Source of the DNA: DAOUGC01 sp034429695
Lineage (GTDB): Bacteria > Chloroflexota > Anaerolineae > Anaerolineales > Anaerolineaceae
Direction of reading: 5' to 3'
DNA: 5,515 nucleotides
Assembly (NCBI GenBank): GCA_034429695.1
Contig: DAOUGC010000047.1
Coordinates: forward strand, 1 to 5,515
Position 1 is the stretch's first letter; each line of letters opens with the position of its first letter. Of the stretch, positions 1 through 5,003 are shown piece by piece. The notes beneath the pieces were generated by a model. That model was not told the origin of the DNA. It worked only from the letters and a program-made list of their open reading frames with translations, and searched no databases. The position numbers were made by a program, and so were the translations under genes.

Positions 1-782
1 GCCACCATCAGCAAATTCGGCACCGAGAGGGTGACAAACGGGGTCATTTGCAGCACCCCGCCAAACACCGATTGCATCTCAAAGGTCGCCCTGCGCCACA
101 GCGCCTCAGAAGGGAACAGCAGGCTGGTGAAAATGCCCACCTGTACCACCGTTTGATTGCGGAAGACGGCTCCGATTTGTTCAATCCAGCCGCCGATGAA
201 TGCCAGACCGTACAGCCCGAAGACCGTACCGCCGGTTGCCAGGGCTGGCATGATGCTGGAACATGCCAGCGAAAAGGTCATCACCAGCAGCGCTTCCAGG
301 TAGATCATCAACACGCCCGCCACCAGATTGCGCGGCAGGTGGCCCGATTGCAGGTAAATACTCAGCACCGTTCCGCCTGCCATCAGCAGCAGGTACAACC
401 CCAGCAGCCCGGCAAACGCCAGCCACTTGCCCAGCACCACGTCTGAGCGGCGCACCGGTTTGGTGACGATGGTCTGGATGGTGCCAGAACTGATCTCACC
501 CGCCAGGGTATCGGCGCTGAGCAGCGCCCCCATGGCGACCGAAAGAAAGGTCACAGCATACAACCCGGCCAGCATGAGGAAGTTGGACATTTCATTTTGA
601 ACCACGCGCGCATACGCCGAAGCATTTTGAGCGATCTCCCTGCTCATCTCCCCAAATATCAGATGAAAACCAACCGAGAAGATCACCAAAAACAGCACAC
701 CCAGAACCAGCCCGGTCAGAACAATGCGCCGGCGGATGGCTTCGCGAAAGGTCATGCGCGCCAGGATCCAGATCTTGGTCAT
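1..782 (-). CDS. ABC-2 type transporter permease subunit (partial, C-terminus beyond left edge)
   Basis: This is the membrane subunit of an ABC exporter, probably moving a substrate out across the cytoplasmic membrane with the ATPase encoded just upstream. The visible 260 residues start MTKIWILARMTFREAIRRR, a basic cytoplasmic N-terminus typical of ABC-2 permeases. Hydrophobic segments lie at about residues 21-43, 68-90, 121-143, 152-176 and 182-198. The conserved cytoplasmic stretch E96-ISSGTIQTIVTKPVRRSD, followed by LGKW (117-120), is the family hallmark (GT...P..R.....GK). ABC-2 permeases of this kind usually have six helices and about 270-290 residues, so probably only the last helix is missing. 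The ATG overlaps the ATPase stop codon as ATGA, which implies translational coupling and fixes the start. The substrate is unknown; drug, peptide or lipid export and NatAB-like ion export are all possible. Confidence 0.9.
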   Translation of the reverse strand, partial: MTKIWILARMTFREAIRRRIVLTGLVLGVLFLVIFSVGFHLIFGEMSREIAQNASAYARVVQNEMSNFLMLAGLYAVTFLSVAMGALLSADTLAGEISSGTIQTIVTKPVRRSDVVLGKWLAFAGLLGLYLLLMAGGTVLSIYLQSGHLPRNLVAGVLMIYLEALLVMTFSLACSSIMPALATGGTVFGLYGLAFIGGWIEQIGAVFRNQTVVQVGIFTSLLFPSEALWRRATFEMQSVFGGVLQMTPFVTLSVPNLLMV

Positions 783-1696
783 AACCCGCCGTCCTTTCCA
801 ACCGTTTCAATAAAGATATCTTCCAGCGATAAACGGCTGGGCGTGATCGAGAACACATCCACCCCCTCAGCCACCAGATAATGATTGATGCGGGCAATGT
901 CGGCTTCACTTTGAACAGTCAGGTTCAGTTGATCCCCGTCCACCTGAACATCCTGCCCCCAGCGGGCAAGGCCTGCCACAATTGCCGGGGTCAGGCCGGA
1001 CGCGCGAATGGCAACCACAGCATGTTGCCCGTCCACTTCAGCCAGGTTCAACACCCGCACCACCTCGCCATGCCGGATAAACGCCACACGGTCGCAGGTG
1101 ACTTCAATCTCACTCAGCAGGTGCGAGTTGAGGAAAACACAGGTTCCTTCATGGCGCAGCTCGTGGATCACGTCGCGCACCAAACGCCGCCCCACCGGGT
1201 CCAGGCCCGAGGTGGGCTCATCCAGGAACACCAGCGCCGGGTGGTTCAGCAACGCCTGTGCCAGCCCGATGCGCTGCAACATGCCTTTTGAAAAAGTGCG
1301 CAGCAGCTTGTTGCGAAATGGGCTTAACCCCACCCTGTCCAGCAGGTCATCACGCCGCTTTTTGAGCGCCGTCCCGCTCTGGCCCAGCAACTCGCCGTTC
1401 AGCTCAAGAAACTCGGCAGCGGTCAGCCAATCAGGAAAACGGAAGTGTTCGGGCAAAAAACCAATGCGGGCAAGCGTTTCGCGGTGTCCGATGGGCGCAC
1501 CCAGCAGGCTGGCGCTGCCCGAGGTGGGCGATACCAGCCCGAGGAGCATTTTAATGGAAGTGGTTTTCCCTGCCCCGTTGGGACCCAGGAAACCGAACAC
1601 CTCACCCTGCGCGACCTGCAGGGTGAGGCCTTTCACGGCGGCATAGTCGCCAAATACTTTTCTCAACTGGTCTGTTTCGATGGCAGCCACAGGCAT
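779..1696 (-). CDS. ABC transporter ATP-binding protein (ABC-2 exporter ATPase)
   Basis: This 305-residue protein is the ATP-hydrolysing subunit that powers the ABC-2 permease encoded downstream. The nucleotide-binding domain fills about residues 5-220. Walker A is GPNGAGKTT (38-46). The Q-loop region is FLPEHF (80-85), with Glu where many transporters have Gln, as is common in the CcmA/NatA-like group. The signature is the variant FSKGMLQR (135-142) in place of LSGGQ. Walker B plus D-loop is ALVFLDEPTSGLD (154-166), and the switch histidine is H192 in NSH. Residues 220-305 form the C-terminal extension usual in this exporter class, ending with SLEDIFIE. The ATG follows the anti-sigma stop codon after 8 bases, with only a weak SD (AGG) that overlaps that stop, so coupling to the upstream gene is likely. 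All catalytic motifs are intact. The substrate cannot be inferred from the ATPase. Confidence 0.95.
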   Translation of the reverse strand: MPVAAIETDQLRKVFGDYAAVKGLTLQVAQGEVFGFLGPNGAGKTTSIKMLLGLVSPTSGSASLLGAPIGHRETLARIGFLPEHFRFPDWLTAAEFLELNGELLGQSGTALKKRRDDLLDRVGLSPFRNKLLRTFSKGMLQRIGLAQALLNHPALVFLDEPTSGLDPVGRRLVRDVIHELRHEGTCVFLNSHLLSEIEVTCDRVAFIRHGEVVRVLNLAEVDGQHAVVAIRASGLTPAIVAGLARWGQDVQVDGDQLNLTVQSEADIARINHYLVAEGVDVFSITPSRLSLEDIFIETVGKDGGL

Positions 1697-1704
1697 TTTT
1701 TGAC

Positions 1705-2874
1705 CTATTGAAGAGAGTTTGCCATGTCAATTGCCTGGTCTGAACCCGCGCCCAGCCCGCTGATGGTATGGATGACCCCGTCGTTCACCCACAGCAAAGC
1801 ATATTGTGATGAACCTTCCATCATGCGCTGGATCAGTGTGCCGGTCACCCCGTCAACGCTTACCTGCTCGTGCTCGGCTGCGTTACGCGGGATGGGAACC
1901 ACCAGCGTGGAAGTCCAGTCAACCGTGCTGGTGAACTCCTGTGCTTCTTCGGCGCTCATGCCGGTGAATTCCAACCCCACCCTGGCCAGTGCTTCGATGT
2001 CAAGATCAGCCGGTGCGTTGACGTTGGGGCTGGGGATCTGCGCCAGGATGGTGCAATCGGGGTAGCGGCTTTCGGTTTTGCTCTGCTCAGTATTGCCTTC
2101 GGCGTCATCACCCGGGGTGGGGCATTCGCCAAAGGCAACGCTCACCGAAGCAGGGATGTCCACCCAGATCTCAGCGCCCTCTGCCGATTCTGGCAGCACC
2201 AGGTCGCCCCGCCCGGCTTCATCCAGCAACATCTGAGCCTTCTCCCGGTTCAGGATGAAGCTGAAAGCCGCCTGTCCGGTGACGTAAATCTGGCTGGGGG
2301 TCATACCCTCAGGGATGCGCACCTCAAAGCCCGCCAGTTGGCTGGCTTCTTCGGCATCGGCAACCGCAACCGGGTCTCCCGGTTCAATCTGCATGGTGAC
2401 CGAGTCGGACACCAGTTCGGCAAACTGATTGCCGAGCGCGCCGTCACCGGTCAATTGCTCGAGACCGGTGAAATCCACCGGAACCACCTGCACCTGCTGC
2501 ACACGGAAGAGATCCAGCAACTCACCGGCCAGCACGCGCGTACCCGGAAATGCCAGGATCAACACAATCAAGGTAACAGCCGCCGCCGCAAACCGAACAA
2601 CGGGACGGGCAAACCATGTTTTTGACATAAAACCCTCCTTATGGGGTGATCGTTTTTGAGAAAATTTTGTCCATGCTGCGCGGGCAGATGGAACCTTATC
2701 GTCAGCCGGTTGCAGGAACGCCAGCCGTCTGGCTGTGTCCGCAAGACTGACTTCGAGCTGCTGCCGGCGGGACTGGCAGACCGGACAGGTATCGAGGTGA
2801 TGCATCTGTCCGGAGCTTAGTTCTCCATCCAGCGCAGCGCGCAGTTCGCCATCGGTCAAATGTGTTTTCATCAT
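1705..2874 (-). CDS. Membrane-anchored zinc-binding anti-sigma factor with large extracytoplasmic domain
   Basis: This protein probably holds the adjacent ECF sigma factor inactive at the membrane until an envelope signal arrives. In the 389-residue product the N-terminal zinc anti-sigma motif is H26-x3-C30-x2-C33 (HLDTCPVC), preceded by an acidic helix (LTDGELRAALDGEL). One transmembrane helix lies at about 93-110. The remaining ~280 residues should lie outside the cytoplasm. Their last ~90 residues (GVTGTLIQ, YALLWVNDGVIHTISG, MANSLQ) resemble the DUF4367-type domain seen at the end of other anti-sigma factors. Two cysteines, C251 and C274, flank a hydrophilic Asp/Glu/Ser/Thr-rich insert. 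The start is one of two adjacent ATGs overlapping the sigma stop; the second (2871) is better spaced (4 bases) from GAGG. The reading frame also contains a strong internal SD and ATG at 2628. The sensed signal is unknown. Confidence 0.88.
   Translation of the reverse strand: MMKTHLTDGELRAALDGELSSGQMHHLDTCPVCQSRRQQLEVSLADTARRLAFLQPADDKVPSARAAWTKFSQKRSPHKEGFMSKTWFARPVVRFAAAAVTLIVLILAFPGTRVLAGELLDLFRVQQVQVVPVDFTGLEQLTGDGALGNQFAELVSDSVTMQIEPGDPVAVADAEEASQLAGFEVRIPEGMTPSQIYVTGQAAFSFILNREKAQMLLDEAGRGDLVLPESAEGAEIWVDIPASVSVAFGECPTPGDDAEGNTEQSKTESRYPDCTILAQIPSPNVNAPADLDIEALARVGLEFTGMSAEEAQEFTSTVDWTSTLVVPIPRNAAEHEQVSVDGVTGTLIQRMMEGSSQYALLWVNDGVIHTISGLGAGSDQAIDMANSLQ
2626..2640 (-). promoter_or_regulatory. 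Internal ribosome binding site and in-frame ATG within the anti-sigma gene
   Basis: On the minus strand AAGGAGGG (2640-2633) is followed, 5 bases after GGAGG, by an ATG (2628-2626) in the same frame as the anti-sigma gene. It is the strongest SD on the minus strand of this window, better than the one at the gene's own start. Initiation here would give a 307-residue protein beginning MSKTWFARPVVRF. That product keeps the membrane helix and outer domain but lacks the zinc motif that should bind sigma. The SD bases also encode Lys-Glu-Gly in the full-length protein, so chance cannot be excluded. Confidence 0.5.
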
Positions 2875-3440
2875 TCCTCTTTTGCCACAGCTCGATACAG
2901 TTTTTCAAATTCACGTTCAGCCCGCAAAAGCAGCGGACCTATGGAGGTGGGCGATAGACTGAGCGCGGCGGCGATCTCTTTGTAAGACAGCCCGGAGTAA
3001 CGCAGGATCAGCAGTTGCGATTGACGCTGGTTCATGCGCGCCAGTACAAGCCGCACTTGCTGACGTTCCTCTTCCTGCGCCAGAATGTCAGCCGGCGACA
3101 GCCGGGGTGATTCCTCCAGCGCATACCTGCCCGCCTTGAGCTCGTACTGCTCACGCCGTTTCCAGTCGCGGATGGAGTTCAACCCCAGGTGGGTCGCAAC
3201 CTGGTACAACCATCCGCCCGCATTTTCGATCTCACCATCTCCCCGGCTGTGCCTGTGCAGGCGCAGGAAGGCTTCGATGGCAAGGTCCTCCGCCTCCTCG
3301 GGGTCGCCAACCAACCGCCGCAGGATGCGGTAAACAGGCGCCCAGTAACGCAGGAACAGCACCTCAAAATCCGTGGAGCCTGTCTCTGTCCGGCCGGACT
3401 CGCTGATCTCTGTTTTGAGCTTTTTCATCGACTCAATCAT
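2871..3440 (-). CDS. ECF-type (sigma-70 family group 4) RNA polymerase sigma factor
   Basis: This alternative sigma factor directs RNA polymerase to a small set of promoters, probably including its own operon. From the ATG at 3440 it has 189 residues, the usual ECF length. Region 2 covers about 25-97: the helix FEVLFLRYWAPVYRILRRL, then GDPEEAEDLAIEAFLRL (core-binding and -10 region), then GGWLYQVATHLGLNSIRDWKRR. A linker rich in Glu and Arg follows. Region 4 covers about 128-180, with the helix-turn-helix LSYKEIAAALSLSPTSIGPL starting near residue 151 for -35 recognition. No extra C-terminal domain is present. The stop codon overlaps the anti-sigma start, which fits a matched sigma/anti-sigma pair. 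The start is uncertain: a TTG at 3458 adds six residues, and an ATG at 3428 removes four. None has an ideally placed SD; AAAGGG lies only 2 bases before 3440. All options leave region 2 whole. Confidence 0.92.
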   Translation of the reverse strand: MIESMKKLKTEISESGRTETGSTDFEVLFLRYWAPVYRILRRLVGDPEEAEDLAIEAFLRLHRHSRGDGEIENAGGWLYQVATHLGLNSIRDWKRREQYELKAGRYALEESPRLSPADILAQEEERQQVRLVLARMNQRQSQLLILRYSGLSYKEIAAALSLSPTSIGPLLLRAEREFEKLYRAVAKEE

Positions 3441-3616
3441 AACCCTTTGATGGACCAAAAGCTCTCAGGCTTGCAGGTCTCCGTTCCATAGTGTTAACCC
3501 CACTCAATGGAAAAATAAGACAGCCTGACGGGTTCGTTGAACCCTATTTACAACAGTATGATAATGGAAGAAGGATGGAGACGGGAAGGATGATTCCCTA
3601 AAAATGCATATTCGAA
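3441..3616. other. Intergenic region upstream of the sigma operon, no confident promoter
   Basis: No gene is visible here. The region should contain the promoter of the sigma/anti-sigma/exporter operon, read on the minus strand, but I see no hexamer pair close to the housekeeping consensus. ECF-like -35 fragments occur on the minus strand (GAACCC near 3539-3544 and TGGAAC near 3484-3489) without a convincing matching -10. A perfect inverted repeat lies at 3530-3544, and a weaker one at 3583-3598 (GGGAA, 6-base loop, TTCCC). Confidence 0.5.
3530..3544. repeat. Inverted repeat GGGTTC-GTT-GAACCC upstream of the sigma gene
   Basis: A perfect 6-bp inverted repeat (3530-3535 and 3539-3544) with a 3-base centre lies about 90 bases upstream of the sigma start. 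It could be a regulator site, or it could form a small hairpin. It has no U-run directly after it on the minus strand, so it does not look like a terminator for that direction. The arm GAACCC resembles ECF -35 elements. Function is unproven. Confidence 0.4.
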
Positions 3617-3637
3617 ATGGCGGGCCAAACCCACCAT
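3617..3637 (-). terminator. Candidate terminator hairpin for the TetR gene
   Basis: Eight bases beyond the TetR stop codon, the minus-strand transcript can form an 8-bp stem, AUGGUGGG pairing with CCCGCCAU (one G-U pair) around a UUUGG loop. Only a short U-rich stretch follows directly (UUCGAAU), with a run of five U about 13 bases later, so intrinsic termination may be inefficient. Placement between two same-strand genes with separate promoters supports a boundary role. Confidence 0.45.
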
Positions 3638-3644
3638 CGTTTCA

Positions 3645-4241
3645 TCAGCGTGTGATCGGCTCAAGCGTCTGGCGCAGCAACTCTTCCAGGGTGTAGCGGT
3701 CACGAATGGTGTGCGAAATCTGGCGTTCGAGCAGCAGCGAGGTAAAGCCGTGCACCAGGCTCCACACGCTCACTGCCAGTACATCGGCTGGGCCATCGGG
3801 CAGCACACCCGCGGCCTGACATTGCTGCACCAGTTCAACCAGTTGCCCAAAACTGGCGCGTGAGATGCGTACAAAATCAATGTGAGCCTGTTCGTTCTCA
3901 AGCACCCCCGAGAACATCAGCTTGTAGTATGCCGGATATTCCAGCCCGAATTGCACATAGGTACAGGCCACCTCCATCAATAACTCTGAGGGTTCACTCT
4001 GGCTGGCCTGCACCGTGGCAGCAATGCGCTCAAACAACTGCCGGTAGCCCTCGGTGATGATCGCGGCGATCAGCGCTTCCTTGTCCGGAAAATGCGCATA
4101 AGGCGCTGAGTGGCTGACGCCCACCCGCGCCGCCACCTTGCGCAGCGAAAGCGCGTTCACGCCTTCCTCGGCCAGCAGCTCTGCTCCGGCTTTGATCAGC
4201 GCATTTTTCAGATCGCCGTGATGGTAGGGGACTTTATCCAT
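3645..4241 (-). CDS. TetR-family transcriptional repressor (WHG-type C-terminal domain)
   Basis: This is a dimeric DNA-binding repressor that probably controls the divergent aldolase operon and itself. With the chosen ATG it has 198 residues, normal for the family. The N-terminus MDKVPYHHGDLKNALIKAG is characteristic of one TetR subgroup. The helix-turn-helix spans about 32-51 (LSLRKVAARVGVSHSAPYAH), followed by the usual FPDKEALIAAI. The C-terminal ligand and dimer domain carries VWSLVHGFTSLLLE (159-172), matching the WHG/TetR_C_13 type. Upstream in-frame starts (TTG 4277, ATG 4253, ATG 4247) lie inside or ahead of the predicted promoter and have no SD, so ATG 4241 is preferred; its mRNA should be leaderless. 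Two copies of a palindrome in the divergent promoter region are its likely operators. The inducer is probably the operon's substrate or a product, but it is not identifiable here. Confidence 0.93.
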   Translation of the reverse strand: MDKVPYHHGDLKNALIKAGAELLAEEGVNALSLRKVAARVGVSHSAPYAHFPDKEALIAAIITEGYRQLFERIAATVQASQSEPSELLMEVACTYVQFGLEYPAYYKLMFSGVLENEQAHIDFVRISRASFGQLVELVQQCQAAGVLPDGPADVLAVSVWSLVHGFTSLLLERQISHTIRDRYTLEELLRQTLEPITR

Positions 4242-4248
4242 AGTCATT

Positions 4249-4277
4249 ATCATACGCCGCCATCTTGACAATGTCAA
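4249..4277 (-). promoter_or_regulatory. tetR promoter (TTGACA-17-TATGAT), leaderless
   Basis: On the minus strand TTGACA (4277-4272), a 17-bp spacer and TATGAT (4254-4249) form a near-consensus housekeeping promoter, with 11 of 12 bases matching. The predicted start point is about 4242, at or one base before the tetR ATG (4241). That leaves no room for an SD. The -35 box is one arm of operator 1, which implies autorepression. Confidence 0.8.
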
Positions 4278-4280
4278 GAT
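4262..4280. promoter_or_regulatory. Operator 1: palindrome ATCTTGACAATGTCAAGAT
   Basis: This perfect 19-bp palindrome has 9-bp arms around a single central base (4271). It contains the -35 boxes of both divergent promoters, one per strand, separated by that central base. It matches operator 2 at 16 of 19 positions. Position, symmetry and size suit a TetR dimer that would block both promoters at once. Assignment to the adjacent TetR protein is by context. Confidence 0.85.
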
Positions 4281-4293
4281 TTGTTTCTATAAT
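4265..4293 (+). promoter_or_regulatory. Aldolase operon promoter (perfect TTGACA-17-TATAAT)
   Basis: TTGACA (4265-4270) and TATAAT (4288-4293), separated by exactly 17 bases, match the housekeeping sigma consensus at every position. The predicted start point is near 4300, giving a leader of about 27 bases with the SD GGAGG (4318-4322) four bases before the aldolase ATG. Such a strong promoter overlapped by two operator sites suggests tight repression and high output once induced. Confidence 0.88.
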
Positions 4294-4313
4294 CTTTACA
4301 GTGTAAAGATTAT
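4289..4313. promoter_or_regulatory. Operator 2: 25-bp palindrome over the aldolase -10 and start point
   Basis: Perfect 12-bp arms (4289-4300 and 4302-4313) surround a central G at 4301. The core ATCTTTACAGTGTAAAGAT (4292-4310) repeats operator 1, with a symmetric G/C to T/A change and a different centre. The centres are 30 bp apart, close to three helical turns, so two dimers would sit on nearly the same face. It overlaps the last five bases of the aldolase -10 box and the transcription start, and it lies upstream of the tetR -35. Confidence 0.87.
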
Positions 4314-4326
4314 CCGCGGAGGTCCC

Positions 4327-4998
4327 ATGCTTTCTTATCAGGATGCAAAAGCAGTGGTGGTGCAGGCGGCGCAATACCTGTTCAACAAGGGCTTTCTGAG
4401 CGCAACCGGCGGCAACATCTCGGTGCGCACCGGTGAAAACGCCCTCGCCGTCACCCCATCCAATTACGATTATCTCAAGATGACGCCGGATGACATCATC
4501 ATCCTGTCGCTCTCCGATCTGGCGTGCATCGAAGGCTCACGCAAGCCGTCGGTGGAGAGCGCCATGCACGCCGCCATCTACCAGACCCGGCCCGACGTGC
4601 ATGCCATCATCCACACCCACCAGGTTTACCCCAGCACACTGGCGATCATCAATGCGCCCATCCCTGCCCTGTTTGATGAGCAGGTGCGCTTTCTGGGCCG
4701 CTCGGTCGATATCATCCCGTACGCCCCGTCCGGCACGGGTATGCTCAAGAACCAGGTGGCAAAGCACGTGGGCAACCATCACAACGCCTACATGATGGCA
4801 AACCACGGCGCGCTGGTGTTTGGCGACGATATGGATCGCGCCATTGACAACGTTGAAGTGCTGGAGAAATGCGCCCTGGCTTACCTGCTCTCGCTGTGCA
4901 CCGAACGCAAAGCCAGCAAAATTCCATTAATTGTGCGCGAGGTGGCCTTCGCCAAACTTCGCAAAGACCAGAAAAAACATGAAACCGGGGAGGCATGA
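4327..4998 (+). CDS. Class II aldolase/adducin family protein (L-fuculose-phosphate aldolase-like)
   Basis: This is probably a cytoplasmic zinc-dependent aldolase, or a related lyase or epimerase, acting on a phosphorylated sugar or sugar-acid-like compound. Its 223 residues match the single-domain family (about 210-230). TGGNIS (27-32) is the substrate phosphate-binding loop, and PSVESAMH (74-81) carries the catalytic acid E77. The zinc ligands H96 and H98 lie in IIHTHQVY, and the third, H160, is in MANHGALVFG. These align in order with E73, H92, H94 and H155 of E. coli fuculose-phosphate aldolase. The start is fixed by GGAGG four bases upstream. The stop overlaps a possible ATG of the next gene, so the two are probably made together. 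The family also includes ribulose-phosphate 4-epimerase, methylthioribulose-phosphate dehydratase and 4-phosphate four-carbon-acid decarboxylases, so the exact reaction is open. Confidence 0.93.
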   Translation: MLSYQDAKAVVVQAAQYLFNKGFLSATGGNISVRTGENALAVTPSNYDYLKMTPDDIIILSLSDLACIEGSRKPSVESAMHAAIYQTRPDVHAIIHTHQVYPSTLAIINAPIPALFDEQVRFLGRSVDIIPYAPSGTGMLKNQVAKHVGNHHNAYMMANHGALVFGDDMDRAIDNVEVLEKCALAYLLSLCTERKASKIPLIVREVAFAKLRKDQKKHETGEA

Positions 4999-5003
4999 CC
5001 TTG

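Noticed and set aside
1008..1646. A 212-codon open frame on the plus strand opposite the ABC ATPase
   Set aside because: The composition is rich in Arg, Ser and Pro, with no recognisable domain. The opposite strand carries every motif of an ABC ATPase.
1870..2625. A 251-codon open frame on the plus strand opposite the anti-sigma gene
   Set aside because: It is antisense to a well-supported gene, has no family motifs and is rich in His, Arg, Gln and Gly, as expected for the shadow frame of a GC-rich gene.
2622..2627. TTGACA on the plus strand inside the anti-sigma gene as a promoter -35
   Set aside because: There is no -10 at a suitable distance, and no plus-strand gene follows.
3546..3563. 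A third TetR operator (TTTACAACAGTATGAT region)
   Set aside because: Only one half-site resembles the operator core; the other arm does not mirror it.
3583..3598. Hairpin GGGAA-6-TTCCC as a terminator
   Set aside because: The stem is only 5 bp, with no U-run on the minus strand; the hairpin at 3617-3637 is a better candidate.
4242..4277. Longer TetR N-terminus starting at TTG 4277 or at ATG 4253/4247
   Set aside because: These codons overlap the predicted promoter or precede its start point, lack an SD and add residues not typical of the YHHGDL subgroup.
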